A stretch of DNA of 64,000 nt from Paludibacter sp. (GCA_028710895.1 JAQTTH010000011.1:100239-164238); one strand, 5' to 3'; counted from the first letter of the stretch, positions 26,676 through 36,532 are shown. Notes: generated by a model from the letters alone, not told the origin. Made by a program: numbers and translations.

Positions 26676-27761
26676 TTAGTCTTCTAATTCAATATCTGCA
26701 TTTCCGTTTTTGTTTCTGGAAAATGATTTTTTTATCCAGTTAGGAATAACTATAAAGCCAAGCAACAGGTATAAATAATAGCTGATAAGTCGCCAAACAA
26801 GTGTTACAAAAATAATGGCACTTGTTGACCCAAATACATCGCTATAATATTCTTTAAATGCATACTCAGTCACGCCGCTTCCTCCCGGTGTGGGGCTAAC
26901 AACCATGTAAACCCACAGAATCAATTGGCGTGCAAAGACAACCAGATGATTAATATTTATTGGATTGAATGCCATGAATACTGCATTAACAACAAGAAAT
27001 CGTGCGGTCCAGGTGAGTAAAGTCATCCCAAAGGCTTTAAACCAAAAGCTGTAAGACCGATTTCCAATATCGTGAGAAGCTTGCACCAGGTTTTCTGTCA
27101 GTAATTCTACTTTACTGTACATACGGCGCAAAAGAGGTAATTTGAAAAGTGTCAGGAGTATGTGTTTAATCCAACTTGGACGTTTGAAAATCCCAATAAA
27201 CATGGTTGTTGTCCATACAAGTCGAGTGACATAAAGTCCGGAGAATACGACTGCAAATGTTGATACAATGACTGATGAAGAATTGAATAGCTGATCGAGT
27301 GGTATGAATAGAAATACCAATGGGCAGACAATGAGAAAGAAGAGTTCATCCAGAAACAGATTGACAAACATGATTGTTGTACTTCGCCCGGCATTAATTC
27401 CTTCTTTAATCAGGAAAATAACAACCAAACTTGAACCTCCTACTACTGCGGGAGTAACCGCCGAAGTGAATTCACTCAACGTATTAATGTGAAAAGCTTG
27501 TTTCCAGGATAATTTCTTATCAGTGAGTAGTCTGAAACGCCACATCATGCCGAAATCGCGCATCAACATTAAAACAAATGCCAGCAAAATAAATAAAGCG
27601 CTGACAATTGTGAAGTCGAATGATAAGAAAACGGCTGGATCAAATTCGTCGAGAAAGAGCCAACCGATAACAAAAAATCCCAGTAACACCGGAATGAGTA
27701 CCTGGTATGTTTTAAAAGGTCTTGAAACTTTTTTTGAAGCAGGTTGGCTTATTGTCTCCAT
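26676..27761 (-). CDS. Flippase-like integral membrane protein (LPG synthase TM / UPF0104 family)
   Basis: The 361-aa protein has about eight membrane helices. Family marks are the polar helix starts WKQAFHINTLSEFTSAVTPAVVGGSS and the late VVSPTPGGSGVTEYAFKEYY, a hallmark of the lysylphosphatidylglycerol synthase transmembrane (AglD-like) group. It lacks the cytosolic synthase domain of MprF, so a transport or flippase role is more likely than aminoacyl transfer. Its start codon overlaps the end of the upstream glycosyltransferase gene by 13 bp, so the two are translationally coupled and may make and move the same glycolipid (inference). Confidence 0.9.
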   Translation of the reverse strand: METISQPASKKVSRPFKTYQVLIPVLLGFFVIGWLFLDEFDPAVFLSFDFTIVSALFILLAFVLMLMRDFGMMWRFRLLTDKKLSWKQAFHINTLSEFTSAVTPAVVGGSSLVVIFLIKEGINAGRSTTIMFVNLFLDELFFLIVCPLVFLFIPLDQLFNSSSVIVSTFAVVFSGLYVTRLVWTTTMFIGIFKRPSWIKHILLTLFKLPLLRRMYSKVELLTENLVQASHDIGNRSYSFWFKAFGMTLLTWTARFLVVNAVFMAFNPININHLVVFARQLILWVYMVVSPTPGGSGVTEYAFKEYYSDVFGSTSAIIFVTLVWRLISYYLYLLLGFIVIPNWIKKSFSRNKNGNADIELED

Positions 27762-28930
27762 TTTCTTTGCATTAATTTTTGATATCTGTCCAATACTTCA
27801 TCCATTATACTTTCCCACGATTTGGCAATTGTTTGTGAAGCATTCAATCCAACTTGTTCTATTTTTTCTGGTGAACTCATTAATTCCCGTAACTTTGCAG
27901 CAAAAGATTCAGCTGACTCTTCAATCAGGAATCCATTAAAATTGTCTTTAATATTTTCTGCTGACGACGATCCTCTCACTAAAATGGATGGAGTGTGCAG
28001 TGCTCCGGCTTCGCGAATTACCAATGGGGCATTGTCGTATATTGATGGAAACAGAAATAAGTCGGCTGCGGCATAAAACTGCTTGAGGGCTTCCCTGTCA
28101 GTAATAACTCCTTTAAACTGTACTTTCGAGTTTAAGCCCAATTTGTCAACAAGTTCTTTTAAATCATCGCTTGCATATCCGGTTCCAACAAAAAACATTT
28201 TAAATGGAAGGTCTTTGACTAAAGCCAATGATTCTACGATTAACCTTGTGTTTTTTTCCCATATGTGTTGTCCCACAAACAGAAACATAAGTTCGTTTTC
28301 GGGAACATTTAATTCTTTTCGGGCAGCTAGTTTTATAGGGTTGATTGGTAACGTTGTTGCAAAATCATTGCCATTATCAACTACTTCCACCCGGCCTTTA
28401 AACCCATATTCGCGTATTGTGTCTTCCACCGAAGCCTGCGGAATCCATACTTCATCGGCTTTTTCAAAGATACGGATAATTTCGTTGGTCATCTTTTTTG
28501 CCACATATTTATTATGAACTGAGCGTTCAAAATCATCTCTGAATTTTGAGTGAAAAGTGGCAACACAGGGGATTTTTTGCTTTTTGGCAATGCTCAAAGC
28601 AAGTCGTCCCGCGCTAAAAGGTGAATGGAAATGTACTAATCCGAACTTAATTTGATTAATTTCTGTTTTAAATGAGCGATCGATATCCGGTAGACCTAAT
28701 CGATATGGTTTTCTACCTATTACAGGAATGGATGTGTACCTGTAAATTGGATACAGCTCGTTGTCGGAATAATTTGGTGCTTTAGGAGTTATAACACAAA
28801 CGGGTTGGTTCTTTTGTTGTAACCAATAGGCATAGTTTTTTGCCGCAAGAGAAACTCCGTCCATGATAGGAGGAAATGTTTCATTGAAAATTCCAATAGT
28901 CTTCGATAAATCGCCATCAGTTTTCTTCAT
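27749..28930 (-). CDS. GT4-family glycosyltransferase
   Basis: The 393-aa GT-B protein starts with the N-terminal acceptor-domain block GIFNETFPPIMDGVSLAAKNYAYWL. The donor half holds FLFVGQHIWEKNTRLIVESLAL, VQFKGVITDREALKQFYAAADLFLFPSIYDNAPLVIREAGALHTP, which includes the E-x7-E-like retaining motif region. This layout recalls transferases that add sugars to diacylglycerol or phosphatidylinositol (PimB or MgdA type), which fits the downstream flippase-like gene. The specific sugar is unknown. First gene of a two-gene operon. Confidence 0.92.
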   Translation of the reverse strand: MKKTDGDLSKTIGIFNETFPPIMDGVSLAAKNYAYWLQQKNQPVCVITPKAPNYSDNELYPIYRYTSIPVIGRKPYRLGLPDIDRSFKTEINQIKFGLVHFHSPFSAGRLALSIAKKQKIPCVATFHSKFRDDFERSVHNKYVAKKMTNEIIRIFEKADEVWIPQASVEDTIREYGFKGRVEVVDNGNDFATTLPINPIKLAARKELNVPENELMFLFVGQHIWEKNTRLIVESLALVKDLPFKMFFVGTGYASDDLKELVDKLGLNSKVQFKGVITDREALKQFYAAADLFLFPSIYDNAPLVIREAGALHTPSILVRGSSSAENIKDNFNGFLIEESAESFAAKLRELMSSPEKIEQVGLNASQTIAKSWESIMDEVLDRYQKLMQRKWRQ

Positions 28931-29118
28931 GTTTTCTAGTTTAGCTGTTTAATTAAAAATCAAACGAAAAATATGCAGTTTTGTTATTTCTCCAAGGGAA
29001 TGCAAATTTAGGATTTTCTTTTCATATTTCCATAATTGCTTCACATTTGAGAACCTTTATCGGGATTAAAATCAGATTATTTAACCTAATATAAGCTTTT
29101 ACAACTTCATTATGATAG

Positions 29119-29148
29119 TTGGACAACAATGATAATGTCGTACTTTTG
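29119..29148 (+). promoter_or_regulatory. Promoter of the TonB-dependent receptor gene
   Basis: -33 TTGG (29119-29122) and -7 TACTTTTG (29141-29148) are 18 bp apart. The start codon is 75 bp downstream, leaving a leader in which no Fur-box or riboswitch was recognised. A minus-strand -7-like TAAATTTG for the glycosyltransferase gene lies at 29003-29010. Confidence 0.6.
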
Positions 29149-29222
29149 CAGTTTGTTCGCATCAATTATTGTACCCGAAATTCTTTTGAACGTTTTCCGG
29201 CACTAATATTTTAGTTGCCAGA

Positions 29223-31355
29223 ATGTTGAATTGCTTTTATATATTTATTCAGTATCAATTAATTATGATTCCTTTTGCACTTTCACTTTTATTGAGTACA
29301 TCGTTGGCTGCACAGCCCCTTAACACTAAACCTTTGTCTGATACAATTCAACACAAGGAGATTAAAGAAGTTACCATTGTAGCCGGACTCTCCGGTAATT
29401 TTGCTATGCCATTGACTGTTGTAAACAAATCAGTTCTTGAAACTAATTCGTTTAATACTCCTGCAGATGCTTTGCAACGTGAAGCTGGTATTTCACTTAC
29501 CCGCGATGGAATTTGGGGAACTTCGGTGAATGTACGCGGTTTATCCGAACAACGGTTACTTTTTCTGGTGGATGGTGACCGAATTCAAACTTCGTCTGAC
29601 ATTGCAGCAGCTTTATCAACTGTAGATATGGCAAGTCTGGATAAAATTGAAGTTGTGAAAGGTGCAAGCTCAGTGCTTTATGGAACCGGAGCTATGGGTG
29701 GTATTGTGAATTTTGTTTCCGCTCGTCCGACTTATACCGAAACGTTCAAGACTACAGGAAAAGTGTCAAGTGGATTTAATACCGTAAATAATCTTTGGGA
29801 TAATAGTGCCAATTTGAATTTCACTACAAATCAATGGTATTTAGCTTTGACAGGTAGTTTTCGTACAGCACAAAATACGCAGAGTCCCAAAGGTGAGATT
29901 CTGAGCAGTCAGTTTCACGATGCTTCGTGGGGAGTAAAAGCAGGAATTAAGTATACGCCAAACGAAGAATTTCTTGTGAATTATCAGCATGTTGGAGCGT
30001 GGGATGTTGGTATTCCCGGTGTAAGCGCATTTCCGGCTATTGCTGCTGTGAGATATAAAAAAGTGAATCGAAATCAATTGAGTGGTGAATATATTATTAC
30101 AGACATCAATGATTACCTCACAAAAGTGAGCCTGAAAGTGTATACTCAAAATATTTCGCGTGATGTTGAAAGCATTATAAAAGCAAAATCTACTGTGCTT
30201 TTACCTAGTAGTACCAATCGGACAACGGGGGCAAAACTTAGCTCTAACTGGGACCTAAGCCCCAAGCAAGCATTGGTTTTGGGTGCTGAAGGTTGGTTGC
30301 GTAATTCGGAAACTGCCAGACTAAAAGTGGTGACAAGCTCAGATACCCTATTCACTGTTTTTGGTGAACAGCCTGTTGCCGATGCCCGTCAGTTAGATTT
30401 GGGTGCATTTGCTCATTATTCATGGAAAATTCTTCCAACAAAACTGACTCTGAATGCAGGTGTTCGATTGGATTATATTCGTACCGAAAATGATTCGGCT
30501 TTTAATCCGGTGTTTAAATATATTGTAAGAAATGGAAAACGAATTGATGTTCCCGGCAGAACTCTTTTATTTGAATCGAATGTCGTTCCTGAATTAGGTT
30601 ATGCAGCCCATGTCGATTTGGTTTATAATATCGCACGCACTCAATCGTTAGCTTTGTCGTTGGCAAATTCATATCGTGCTGCTTCCATAGATGAGCGCTT
30701 TAAGTTCATAGATTTGGGTCCGACCTCAGTAATAAAAATGGGTAACCCAAATTTAAAACCTGAAAAAGGAATTTTTGCCAACCTGAATTATACACTTTCC
30801 ACTTCAAGGCTACAGGTTAAAGCTGACGTTTTTGCCAACTACCTGACAGATTTAATTGCGGAGGTACAAACTGCCACTATACCAAGGGTTACTTATACAA
30901 ATACGAATATTAGTAAGGCACTTTTTGTTGGAGCTGAAATGGAGGCAAACTGGCGGATGTGTAAGCATTTTTCCTTGTTGGCAAATGCTTCTTATACTCA
31001 TGCCCGGGATGTGGATGCAAACAAACCATTGCCTCAAATCCCACCAATGAGTGGTTTTGCTTCGCTAAATTATCATTCAGGAAAACTGTTGGAAGCTTCG
31101 TTTTCTACACTGTGGGCGGCTAGGCAAGCCGAAGTTGCTGCCGGCGAAATGCCTACTGACGGGCATATTATTTATAATTTGGATGTTCATTCTACACCAA
31201 TTCAACTGAATAATACATTTTTACAGCTGTTTGCCGGTGCCGACAATTTACTCAATACGGCTTATTATAATCACCTTACAACAGTTCGTGGAAGTGGTGT
31301 GAAGTATTACGAACCGGGACGGAATATTTATGTGAAAGCAAAATTGAGTTTCTAA
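29223..31355 (+). CDS. TonB-dependent outer-membrane receptor (siderophore/cobalamin/metal type, not SusC)
   Basis: The 710-aa protein has a signal peptide ending in SLAAQ; an ATG at residue 15 (29265) is an alternative start. It lacks the CarboxypepD extension of SusC. The plug domain (about 45-155) shows EVTIVAG, TPADALQREAGISLTRDGIWGTSVNVRGLSEQRLLFLVDGDRIQTS and IEVVKGASSVLYGTGAMGGIVNFVS. The barrel ends in the conserved GADNLLNTAYYNH ... YYEPGRNIYVKAKLSF. The size and plug fit small-ligand receptors. The ligand cannot be read, and the nearest genes (glycolipid pair, men operon) give no hint. Confidence 0.92.
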   Translation: MLNCFYIFIQYQLIMIPFALSLLLSTSLAAQPLNTKPLSDTIQHKEIKEVTIVAGLSGNFAMPLTVVNKSVLETNSFNTPADALQREAGISLTRDGIWGTSVNVRGLSEQRLLFLVDGDRIQTSSDIAAALSTVDMASLDKIEVVKGASSVLYGTGAMGGIVNFVSARPTYTETFKTTGKVSSGFNTVNNLWDNSANLNFTTNQWYLALTGSFRTAQNTQSPKGEILSSQFHDASWGVKAGIKYTPNEEFLVNYQHVGAWDVGIPGVSAFPAIAAVRYKKVNRNQLSGEYIITDINDYLTKVSLKVYTQNISRDVESIIKAKSTVLLPSSTNRTTGAKLSSNWDLSPKQALVLGAEGWLRNSETARLKVVTSSDTLFTVFGEQPVADARQLDLGAFAHYSWKILPTKLTLNAGVRLDYIRTENDSAFNPVFKYIVRNGKRIDVPGRTLLFESNVVPELGYAAHVDLVYNIARTQSLALSLANSYRAASIDERFKFIDLGPTSVIKMGNPNLKPEKGIFANLNYTLSTSRLQVKADVFANYLTDLIAEVQTATIPRVTYTNTNISKALFVGAEMEANWRMCKHFSLLANASYTHARDVDANKPLPQIPPMSGFASLNYHSGKLLEASFSTLWAARQAEVAAGEMPTDGHIIYNLDVHSTPIQLNNTFLQLFAGADNLLNTAYYNHLTTVRGSGVKYYEPGRNIYVKAKLSF

Positions 31356-31388
31356 AGTTCGCCAATTACAACATAAGGCTTAATTTCT

Positions 31389-31396
31389 TATCTTTG
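31389..31396 (+). promoter_or_regulatory. -7 box for the menaquinone operon, inside a small inverted repeat
   Basis: TATCTTTG matches TAnnTTTG. It lies within the loop of an inverted repeat AGGCTT (31376-31381) / AAGCCT (31398-31403). No good -33 element was found. The first gene starts 83 bp downstream. Confidence 0.45.
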
Positions 31397-31478
31397 CAAG
31401 CCTGTAGTAATAATTGATTGTCAAAAGAAATAAACCATTTCTATTGATAAAGTAACAAAACCAGCTAGATGTGATTTT

Positions 31479-31910
31479 ATGGGTAAAATATTGACACCGG
31501 AAATGATTAACGACTTGTGTAAAAACACAATGATTGACCATTTGGGAATTGAATTTATAGAGGCTTCTGCCGGAAAAGTTGTTGCCCGTATGCCGGTTGA
31601 TGAACGTACAATTCAGCCTGCAAAACGTCTGCATGGTGGTGCTTCTATGGCATTGGCCGAATCGGTGGGAAGTGTTGGGTCTTTCATGTTGGTTGATAGT
31701 TCTAAATTCCATGTGTTAGGTGTCGAAATTAGTGGTAGTCATGTTGGAACAACAACAGAAAAGACTGTTCTGGCTATTGCTACAATTGTTCATCAAGGTA
31801 AAAGCTCACACGTTTGGGAAATTCGCGTACAGGACGAAAAAGGTACCCTTGTTTCTGTTTGTCGCCTCACCAACCGTATTATACCAATTAAGTCGGACGT
31901 TCAGAAATGA
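31479..31910 (+). CDS. Hotdog-fold thioesterase, likely DHNA-CoA hydrolase (MenI-like)
   Basis: The 143-aa protein has the PaaI/4HBT hotdog pattern: LGIEFIEASAGKVVARMPVD, the catalytic-helix segment RLHGGASMALAESVGSVGSFM with the conserved HGG, and ISGSHVGTTTEKTVLAIATIVHQGKSSHVWEIRVQDEKG. It opens the menaquinone operon and overlaps menF by an ATGA junction. Its position predicts that it hydrolyses 1,4-dihydroxy-2-naphthoyl-CoA, the step between MenB and MenA, for which no other candidate is in the cluster. The reaction is inferred from context, the fold is firm. Confidence 0.88.
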   Translation: MGKILTPEMINDLCKNTMIDHLGIEFIEASAGKVVARMPVDERTIQPAKRLHGGASMALAESVGSVGSFMLVDSSKFHVLGVEISGSHVGTTTEKTVLAIATIVHQGKSSHVWEIRVQDEKGTLVSVCRLTNRIIPIKSDVQK

Positions 31911-33049
31911 CATTTACAAGCGATACATATCAACAACTTAACAGGCTTCAGCAAGTTTGTTTGAAACAAAATATTCCTTTTGCTTCTTACCGTTTGCCGC
32001 TCGAAAATGAGATTATTACGCTTGTTCAGCATCATTCATTGCCTGTAAAACTGGATTCGCTTCAGGATATTGACCAACATGTTGGTTTTATTGTTTCACC
32101 ATTCAATGAAACTGCACAATATGGAACTTACCTGCTAGAACCGGATTGTGTGTTTTTCTCGAATGAAATTGACGATATTTACATACAAAAATTAGCCGAT
32201 AATACTCGATTTCTATCCGAAAAAAAGGCTTCTGAAACCACTATCCAAACAACACTATCGGAAGATTTTATCAATCAGGTGCAAGAAGCCAAACAGGCGA
32301 TGGAAGCTGATGAGTTTCACAAAGTGGTACTGTCGAAAGTGCGATTGGAAAAATTGAATGATGATTTTCAACCGGATACTTTTTTCCTGAAACTGTGCGA
32401 AAAATACCCACATGCGTTTGTGTATTTAATTCAGCTTCCCGGGGTTGGTTGCTGGATGGGTGCAACGCCGGAACCTCTGATAACGGTAGAAGATAAAATC
32501 GTCAAAACGGTTTCGCTGGCAGGAACACAAATTTCAACAGGTGATTCAATTGATTCATATACCTGGAGTGATAAAGAAGTTGAAGAACAAGGAATTGTAA
32601 CCGGTTTTGTCGAACAAATATTACGGTCGTTGAATGTTGAAAATTACAATAAAACCGGACCTATGAATTATCAGGCGGCCAATCTGATTCACCTGAAAAC
32701 GGCATTTGAATTTTCAGAAACCGATGTAAAGAACCGATTGGGTGATTTTCTGAAGGCTTTGCATCCGACTCCATCTGTGGGTGGTTTGCCAAAAGCAGAA
32801 GCGCGTAATTTTATTTTGGGCAATGAGAAGCACGACCGGAGTTATTATACCGGATTTCTGGGACCAATCAATATTGAACAAAAAAGCAATGTGTTTGTAA
32901 ACTTGCGCTGTCTGCAATTGTTTGCCAACCAGTTTGTTCTATACAGTGGGGCCGGAATTACAACTTCGTCTGTTGCCGAAAAGGAATGGATAGAAACAGA
33001 TAACAAAATGATGACATTGATGAATGTGATGACGACCCCTAACCCCTAA
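31907..33049 (+). CDS. menF: Isochorismate synthase
   Basis: MenF converts chorismate to isochorismate. The 380-aa protein has the chorismate-binding enzyme core: FINQVQEAKQAMEADEFHKVVLSK, VYLIQLPGVGCWMGATPEPLI, VSLAGTQIS, LHPTPSVGGLPKAEARNFI, DRSYYTGFLGPIN and FVNLRCLQLFANQFVLYSGAGITTSSVAEKEW. The last few residues (TTPNP) and the stop codon come from a CCCCTAA-type repeat at 33036-33054, so the original C-terminus may have been altered. Second gene of the operon, overlapping the thioesterase gene by 4 bp. Confidence 0.95.
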   Translation: MTFTSDTYQQLNRLQQVCLKQNIPFASYRLPLENEIITLVQHHSLPVKLDSLQDIDQHVGFIVSPFNETAQYGTYLLEPDCVFFSNEIDDIYIQKLADNTRFLSEKKASETTIQTTLSEDFINQVQEAKQAMEADEFHKVVLSKVRLEKLNDDFQPDTFFLKLCEKYPHAFVYLIQLPGVGCWMGATPEPLITVEDKIVKTVSLAGTQISTGDSIDSYTWSDKEVEEQGIVTGFVEQILRSLNVENYNKTGPMNYQAANLIHLKTAFEFSETDVKNRLGDFLKALHPTPSVGGLPKAEARNFILGNEKHDRSYYTGFLGPINIEQKSNVFVNLRCLQLFANQFVLYSGAGITTSSVAEKEWIETDNKMMTLMNVMTTPNP

Positions 33050-33060
33050 AGGGGGATTTT
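33036..33060. repeat. CCCCTAACCCCTAAAGGGGG intergenic repeat spanning the menF stop codon
   Basis: CCCC (33043-33046) and GGGG (33051-33054) pair around TAAA, followed by GATTTTT, so RNA could fold a short hairpin with a T-rich tail. The first TAA in frame (33047-33049) ends menF. The motif is a familiar type of Bacteroidota intergenic repeat (from memory). GTAAATAGTAA words follow at 33064-33095. Confidence 0.6.
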
Positions 33061-33099
33061 TAATTGTAAATAGTAACTGTTTAACTAGTAAATGATATA

Positions 33100-34773
33100 A
33101 TGAATCATTTCAGACAAGGAATTAAAAATATACCCGAGATTTGTGCGCAGCTGGGAGTTCGCCACGTTATTATTGCACCCGGATCGCGCAATGCTCCACT
33201 TATTTTTGCTTTTACAGCGCAATCAGGCATGGAGTGCATGAGTATAACTGACGAACGTTCGGCTGCTTATTTTGCATTGGGTATTGCCCAACAAAGTGGG
33301 GAGGCTGTTGCGTTGATTTGCACATCGGGAACGGCTGTCCTAAATTTTGCACCGGCTATTGCGGAAGCATATTACCAAAATCTGCCTTTGTTGGTTTTTA
33401 CTGCCGATCGTCCTGCTGAAATGATTGATCAGGCAGATGGACAAACACTTCGTCAGACCAATATTTTTGCGAATTACATAAAAGCCAGCTTCGATTTGCC
33501 CGTTGAAACGGTAGTAGCTGCCGACCTCGATTTCTCCGATCGTCAGGTTTCACAAGCTATTGAAACGGCGGTTTCGTATCCGCAAGGTCCGGTACAAATA
33601 AATGTACCAATGCGGGAACCAATTTATACGGCTTTGCCCGAAACACATAGTAACCCCAAAATTATAAGAACCATTGCAACGGAAGTTTCGTTGACATCTT
33701 CCGTTTTGGAGATGCTTCAACATTCGTGGAAAACCGCTGAAAAGAAAATGGTTGTGTTTGGTGTATTTCCAAAAAATGAAGCGCTGAATCAATTGGCAAA
33801 TCGTTTGGCAAATGAGCCTGATGTGATTGTGATTGCCGAAAATCTCTCGAATATAAGTGGTGCTAACATCATTACGCAGCCTGAATCTTTTTTCTCGTCA
33901 CTACCAGCTGAAAGAAAGGCTGAATTTAAACCGGATTTACTCGTTACAGTTGGTCACTCGGTTATTTGCAAGCAACTAAAACTTTTTTTGCGCGAGTTCA
34001 GACCTTCCGCACAATGGCAAATTGAGTCGTCTATGCCTTATGTGGATACGTACAAAAGCCTGACTACTGTTATTCCGGGTTCGGCTGTTGATGTGTTGGA
34101 TAAAATGCCATCGGGAGAAAGTAAAGGTGATTTTGCGAACGTATTTCACACACAAATGACTGAGATTACAGCTCGTCATAATGCATTCGTGCGTAAACCT
34201 GAGTTGTCGGATATGAGCATAACCAGACAATTACTAAAGCTGATACCAAAGGATACAGTGTTACATCTTGCAAACAGTACTTCTGTGCGTTGGACGCAGC
34301 TTTTTCCGGCTCGTACCGATTTGACTTATATTTGTAACCGGGGAACTTCGGGCATAGATGGAAGCTTGTCTACAGCTGCCGGTTATGCATTTGCTTCGCA
34401 ACAACCTACCGTTTTTCTGACAGGTGATTTGTCGTTTATATACGATTCTAACGGGCTTTGGAACAATTATATAGGCAGTAATCTGAAGATTATTGTTATG
34501 AACAACAATGGCGGTAATATTTTTCGGTTTATTGGTGATAAAGAATTGATGGCGAAAAGTCTTGATTTCTTTACTACACCGCATCATGTAAAAATAAAAG
34601 CACTCGTGGAAGCGTATGGACTTAATTATATGTCGTGTGAAACTGCTGAAAAACTGGATGATAGCATTGAAAATTTATTGAATTCAAATAAAGCCACAGT
34701 GCTGGAAGTTTTTACTGAAGCAGATTTAAATACAGATAATTATAAAGGATATTTTAGGAATATAAAAGGATAA
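33100..34773 (+). CDS. menD: 2-succinyl-5-enolpyruvyl-6-hydroxy-3-cyclohexene-1-carboxylate synthase
   Basis: This thiamine-diphosphate enzyme joins isochorismate and 2-oxoglutarate. The 557-aa length is normal. The N-terminal domain has [17 protein letters not shown], a catalytic Glu-type block [17 protein letters not shown] and [22 protein letters not shown]. The C-terminal domain has [19 protein letters not shown] and the cofactor segment [17 protein letters not shown] ... [10 protein letters not shown], equal to the GD-x(n)-NN motif. It is 50 bp after menF, the gap being filled by repeats, and 4 bp before menB. Confidence 0.97.
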   Translation: MNHFRQGIKNIPEICAQLGVRHVIIAPGSRNAPLIFAFTAQSGMECMSITDERSAAYFALGIAQQSGEAVALICTSGTAVLNFAPAIAEAYYQNLPLLVFTADRPAEMIDQADGQTLRQTNIFANYIKASFDLPVETVVAADLDFSDRQVSQAIETAVSYPQGPVQINVPMREPIYTALPETHSNPKIIRTIATEVSLTSSVLEMLQHSWKTAEKKMVVFGVFPKNEALNQLANRLANEPDVIVIAENLSNISGANIITQPESFFSSLPAERKAEFKPDLLVTVGHSVICKQLKLFLREFRPSAQWQIESSMPYVDTYKSLTTVIPGSAVDVLDKMPSGESKGDFANVFHTQMTEITARHNAFVRKPELSDMSITRQLLKLIPKDTVLHLANSTSVRWTQLFPARTDLTYICNRGTSGIDGSLSTAAGYAFASQQPTVFLTGDLSFIYDSNGLWNNYIGSNLKIIVMNNNGGNIFRFIGDKELMAKSLDFFTTPHHVKIKALVEAYGLNYMSCETAEKLDDSIENLLNSNKATVLEVFTEADLNTDNYKGYFRNIKG

Positions 34774-34777
34774 TAAT

Positions 34778-35593
34778 ATGAGAAACTGGACAACCATTAA
34801 AGAATTTGAAGAAATTAAGTTTGAATATTTCGAAGGAATAGCAAAGATTACGATTAACCGTCCGCGTTATCGTAATGCATTTACGCCAGATACTATTAAA
34901 GAAATCATTGAATCGATGGTTTTCTGCCGTGATAGTGAAGATATTGCCACGGTTATTTTGACTGGCGAAGGCGACATGGCCTTTTGCAGCGGAGGCGATA
35001 TTAATGTGAAACAAATTGGAGGATACATTGGCAAGGATGGCATTCCACGTTTGAATGTGCTTGACTTGCAAAAGTTGATTCGCAGTTTGCCTAAACCCGT
35101 TGTGGCAATGGTAAATGGTTTTGCCATCGGTGGTGGACATGTGTTACACGTGGTTTGTGATTTGTCAATTGCATCCGAAAACGCTATTTTTGGACAAACA
35201 GGTCCGAAAGTAGGAAGTTTCGATGCCGGATTTGGTTCATCTTACCTGGCACGTGTAGTTGGTCAGAAAAAAGCACGCGAAATTTGGTTCCTTTGCAAGC
35301 AGTATTCTGCTGCTGAAGCATTGGAAATGGGATTGGTAAATGCTGTTGTGCCATTTGACCAGTTGGAAGATGAAACAGTGGCTTGGTGTCAGCAAATGAT
35401 GCAACATAGTCCGTTGGCATTGCGCATGATTAAAGCCGGATTGAATGCTGAGCTCGATGGGCAGGCCGGAATTCAGGAATTAGCCGGAAATGCAACTATG
35501 CTGTACTACATGACTGAGGAGGCACACGAAGGGAAAAATGCATTTCTTGAAAAACGCAAACCCGATTTCTCAAAATACCCAAAAATGCCATAA
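34778..35593 (+). CDS. menB: 1,4-dihydroxy-2-naphthoyl-CoA synthase
   Basis: MenB closes the second ring of the naphthoquinone. The 271-aa crotonase-fold protein has [20 protein letters not shown], the CoA oxyanion-hole block [22 protein letters not shown] ([12 protein letters not shown]), [45 protein letters not shown] and the typical MenB end [25 protein letters not shown] is a MenB signature that separates it from other crotonases. An AAAGGA at the end of menD serves as ribosome-binding site. Confidence 0.97.
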   Translation: MRNWTTIKEFEEIKFEYFEGIAKITINRPRYRNAFTPDTIKEIIESMVFCRDSEDIATVILTGEGDMAFCSGGDINVKQIGGYIGKDGIPRLNVLDLQKLIRSLPKPVVAMVNGFAIGGGHVLHVVCDLSIASENAIFGQTGPKVGSFDAGFGSSYLARVVGQKKAREIWFLCKQYSAAEALEMGLVNAVVPFDQLEDETVAWCQQMMQHSPLALRMIKAGLNAELDGQAGIQELAGNATMLYYMTEEAHEGKNAFLEKRKPDFSKYPKMP

Positions 35594-35632
35594 AGAATTT
35601 ACAATTTAATCATTTACGATTTACGATTGGAT
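35592..35632. repeat. AATTTACAATTTAATCATTTACGATTTACG-type spacer repeat between menB and menA
   Basis: The spacer consists of iterated ATTTAC-type words (AATTTACAATTTAAT, CATTTACGATTTACGATT). Such strings recur between genes in many Bacteroidota (from memory). It resembles the TTTACTATTTAC elements at 11952-12020. Confidence 0.45.
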
Positions 35633-36532
35633 ATGAGTATTAAACCCTGGATTTCTGCATTTCGCCTGAAAACATTGCCGTTGGCATTGTCAAACACAAT
35701 TATTGGTTCGTGTTTGGCAGCTTCTGACGATAAGTTTCGTTGGCCGGTTTTTGGATTAGCGGCTTTGACAACTATTTTGCTGCAAATTATGTCGAACATG
35801 GCCAATGACTACGGTGACTTTGTGAATGGCAAAGACACGGCCGAACGCATTGGACCAAAACGCATGGTTCAGTCGGGTGAAATAACCCCCAAAACTATGC
35901 TCCGCGGAATTATTGTTATTGGTGTTTTGTGTGCAATATCGGGAGTTTCGCTCATTCTGATTGGTACTGAAGGAATCGATATAACGAATATCCTTATTTT
36001 TGCTGTGTTGGGAATTGCTGCGATTGTTGCCGCCATTAAATACACTGTTGGTAAAAACCCTTATGGGTATCGTGGATTGGGGGACATTTTTGTATTTATC
36101 TTTTTTGGATTGGTTGGTGTTATTGGAACTTATTTTCTTCACGCACAGGCTTTTCGTTGGGATTTGCTGCTTCCGGCTTCAGCCATTGGTTTTCTGAGTA
36201 CAGGCGTGCTGAATATGAATAATATGCGTGATTACGAAGCCGATAAAAATGCAGGGAAGAAAACAATTGTAGTCACCATAGGACCCCAAAAGGCTGCACT
36301 TTATCACCTGACATTGGTTGGTGGAGCTGCTTTACTGGCAATTGTTTATACACTGGTAAATTACAAATCACCCGGACAGTGGTTTTTCGTGCTTTCATTC
36401 CCGATTCTGTTTTTGAATTTGAAAAAGGTTTTTACCTACAAAGACGCGGTAGAACTTTACCCCGAATTGCCACGGCTTTCATTGGCCAGTTTGGCTTTTG
36501 CGCTGACGTTTGGAATAGGGCTAATTTTATAA
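35633..36532 (+). CDS. menA: 1,4-dihydroxy-2-naphthoate polyprenyltransferase
   Basis: MenA attaches the isoprenoid tail to 1,4-dihydroxy-2-naphthoate in the inner membrane. I use the ATG at 35633 (299 aa, MSIKPWISAFRLKTLPLA); a TTG six bases earlier is less likely. The prenyl-diphosphate-binding motif is NMANDYGDFVNGKDTAERIGP, and a second Asp-rich loop is NNMRDYEADKNAGKKT. About eight membrane helices follow the UbiA pattern. Its stop codon is at the left arm of the 36532-36598 hairpin repeat. Confidence 0.96.
   Translation: MSIKPWISAFRLKTLPLALSNTIIGSCLAASDDKFRWPVFGLAALTTILLQIMSNMANDYGDFVNGKDTAERIGPKRMVQSGEITPKTMLRGIIVIGVLCAISGVSLILIGTEGIDITNILIFAVLGIAAIVAAIKYTVGKNPYGYRGLGDIFVFIFFGLVGVIGTYFLHAQAFRWDLLLPASAIGFLSTGVLNMNNMRDYEADKNAGKKTIVVTIGPQKAALYHLTLVGGAALLAIVYTLVNYKSPGQWFFVLSFPILFLNLKKVFTYKDAVELYPELPRLSLASLAFALTFGIGLIL

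Noticed and set aside
29223..31355. BtuB (cobalamin receptor) name for the TonB-dependent receptor
   Set aside because: Plug and barrel features are shared with many small-ligand receptors; there is no cobalamin riboswitch or linked btu gene.
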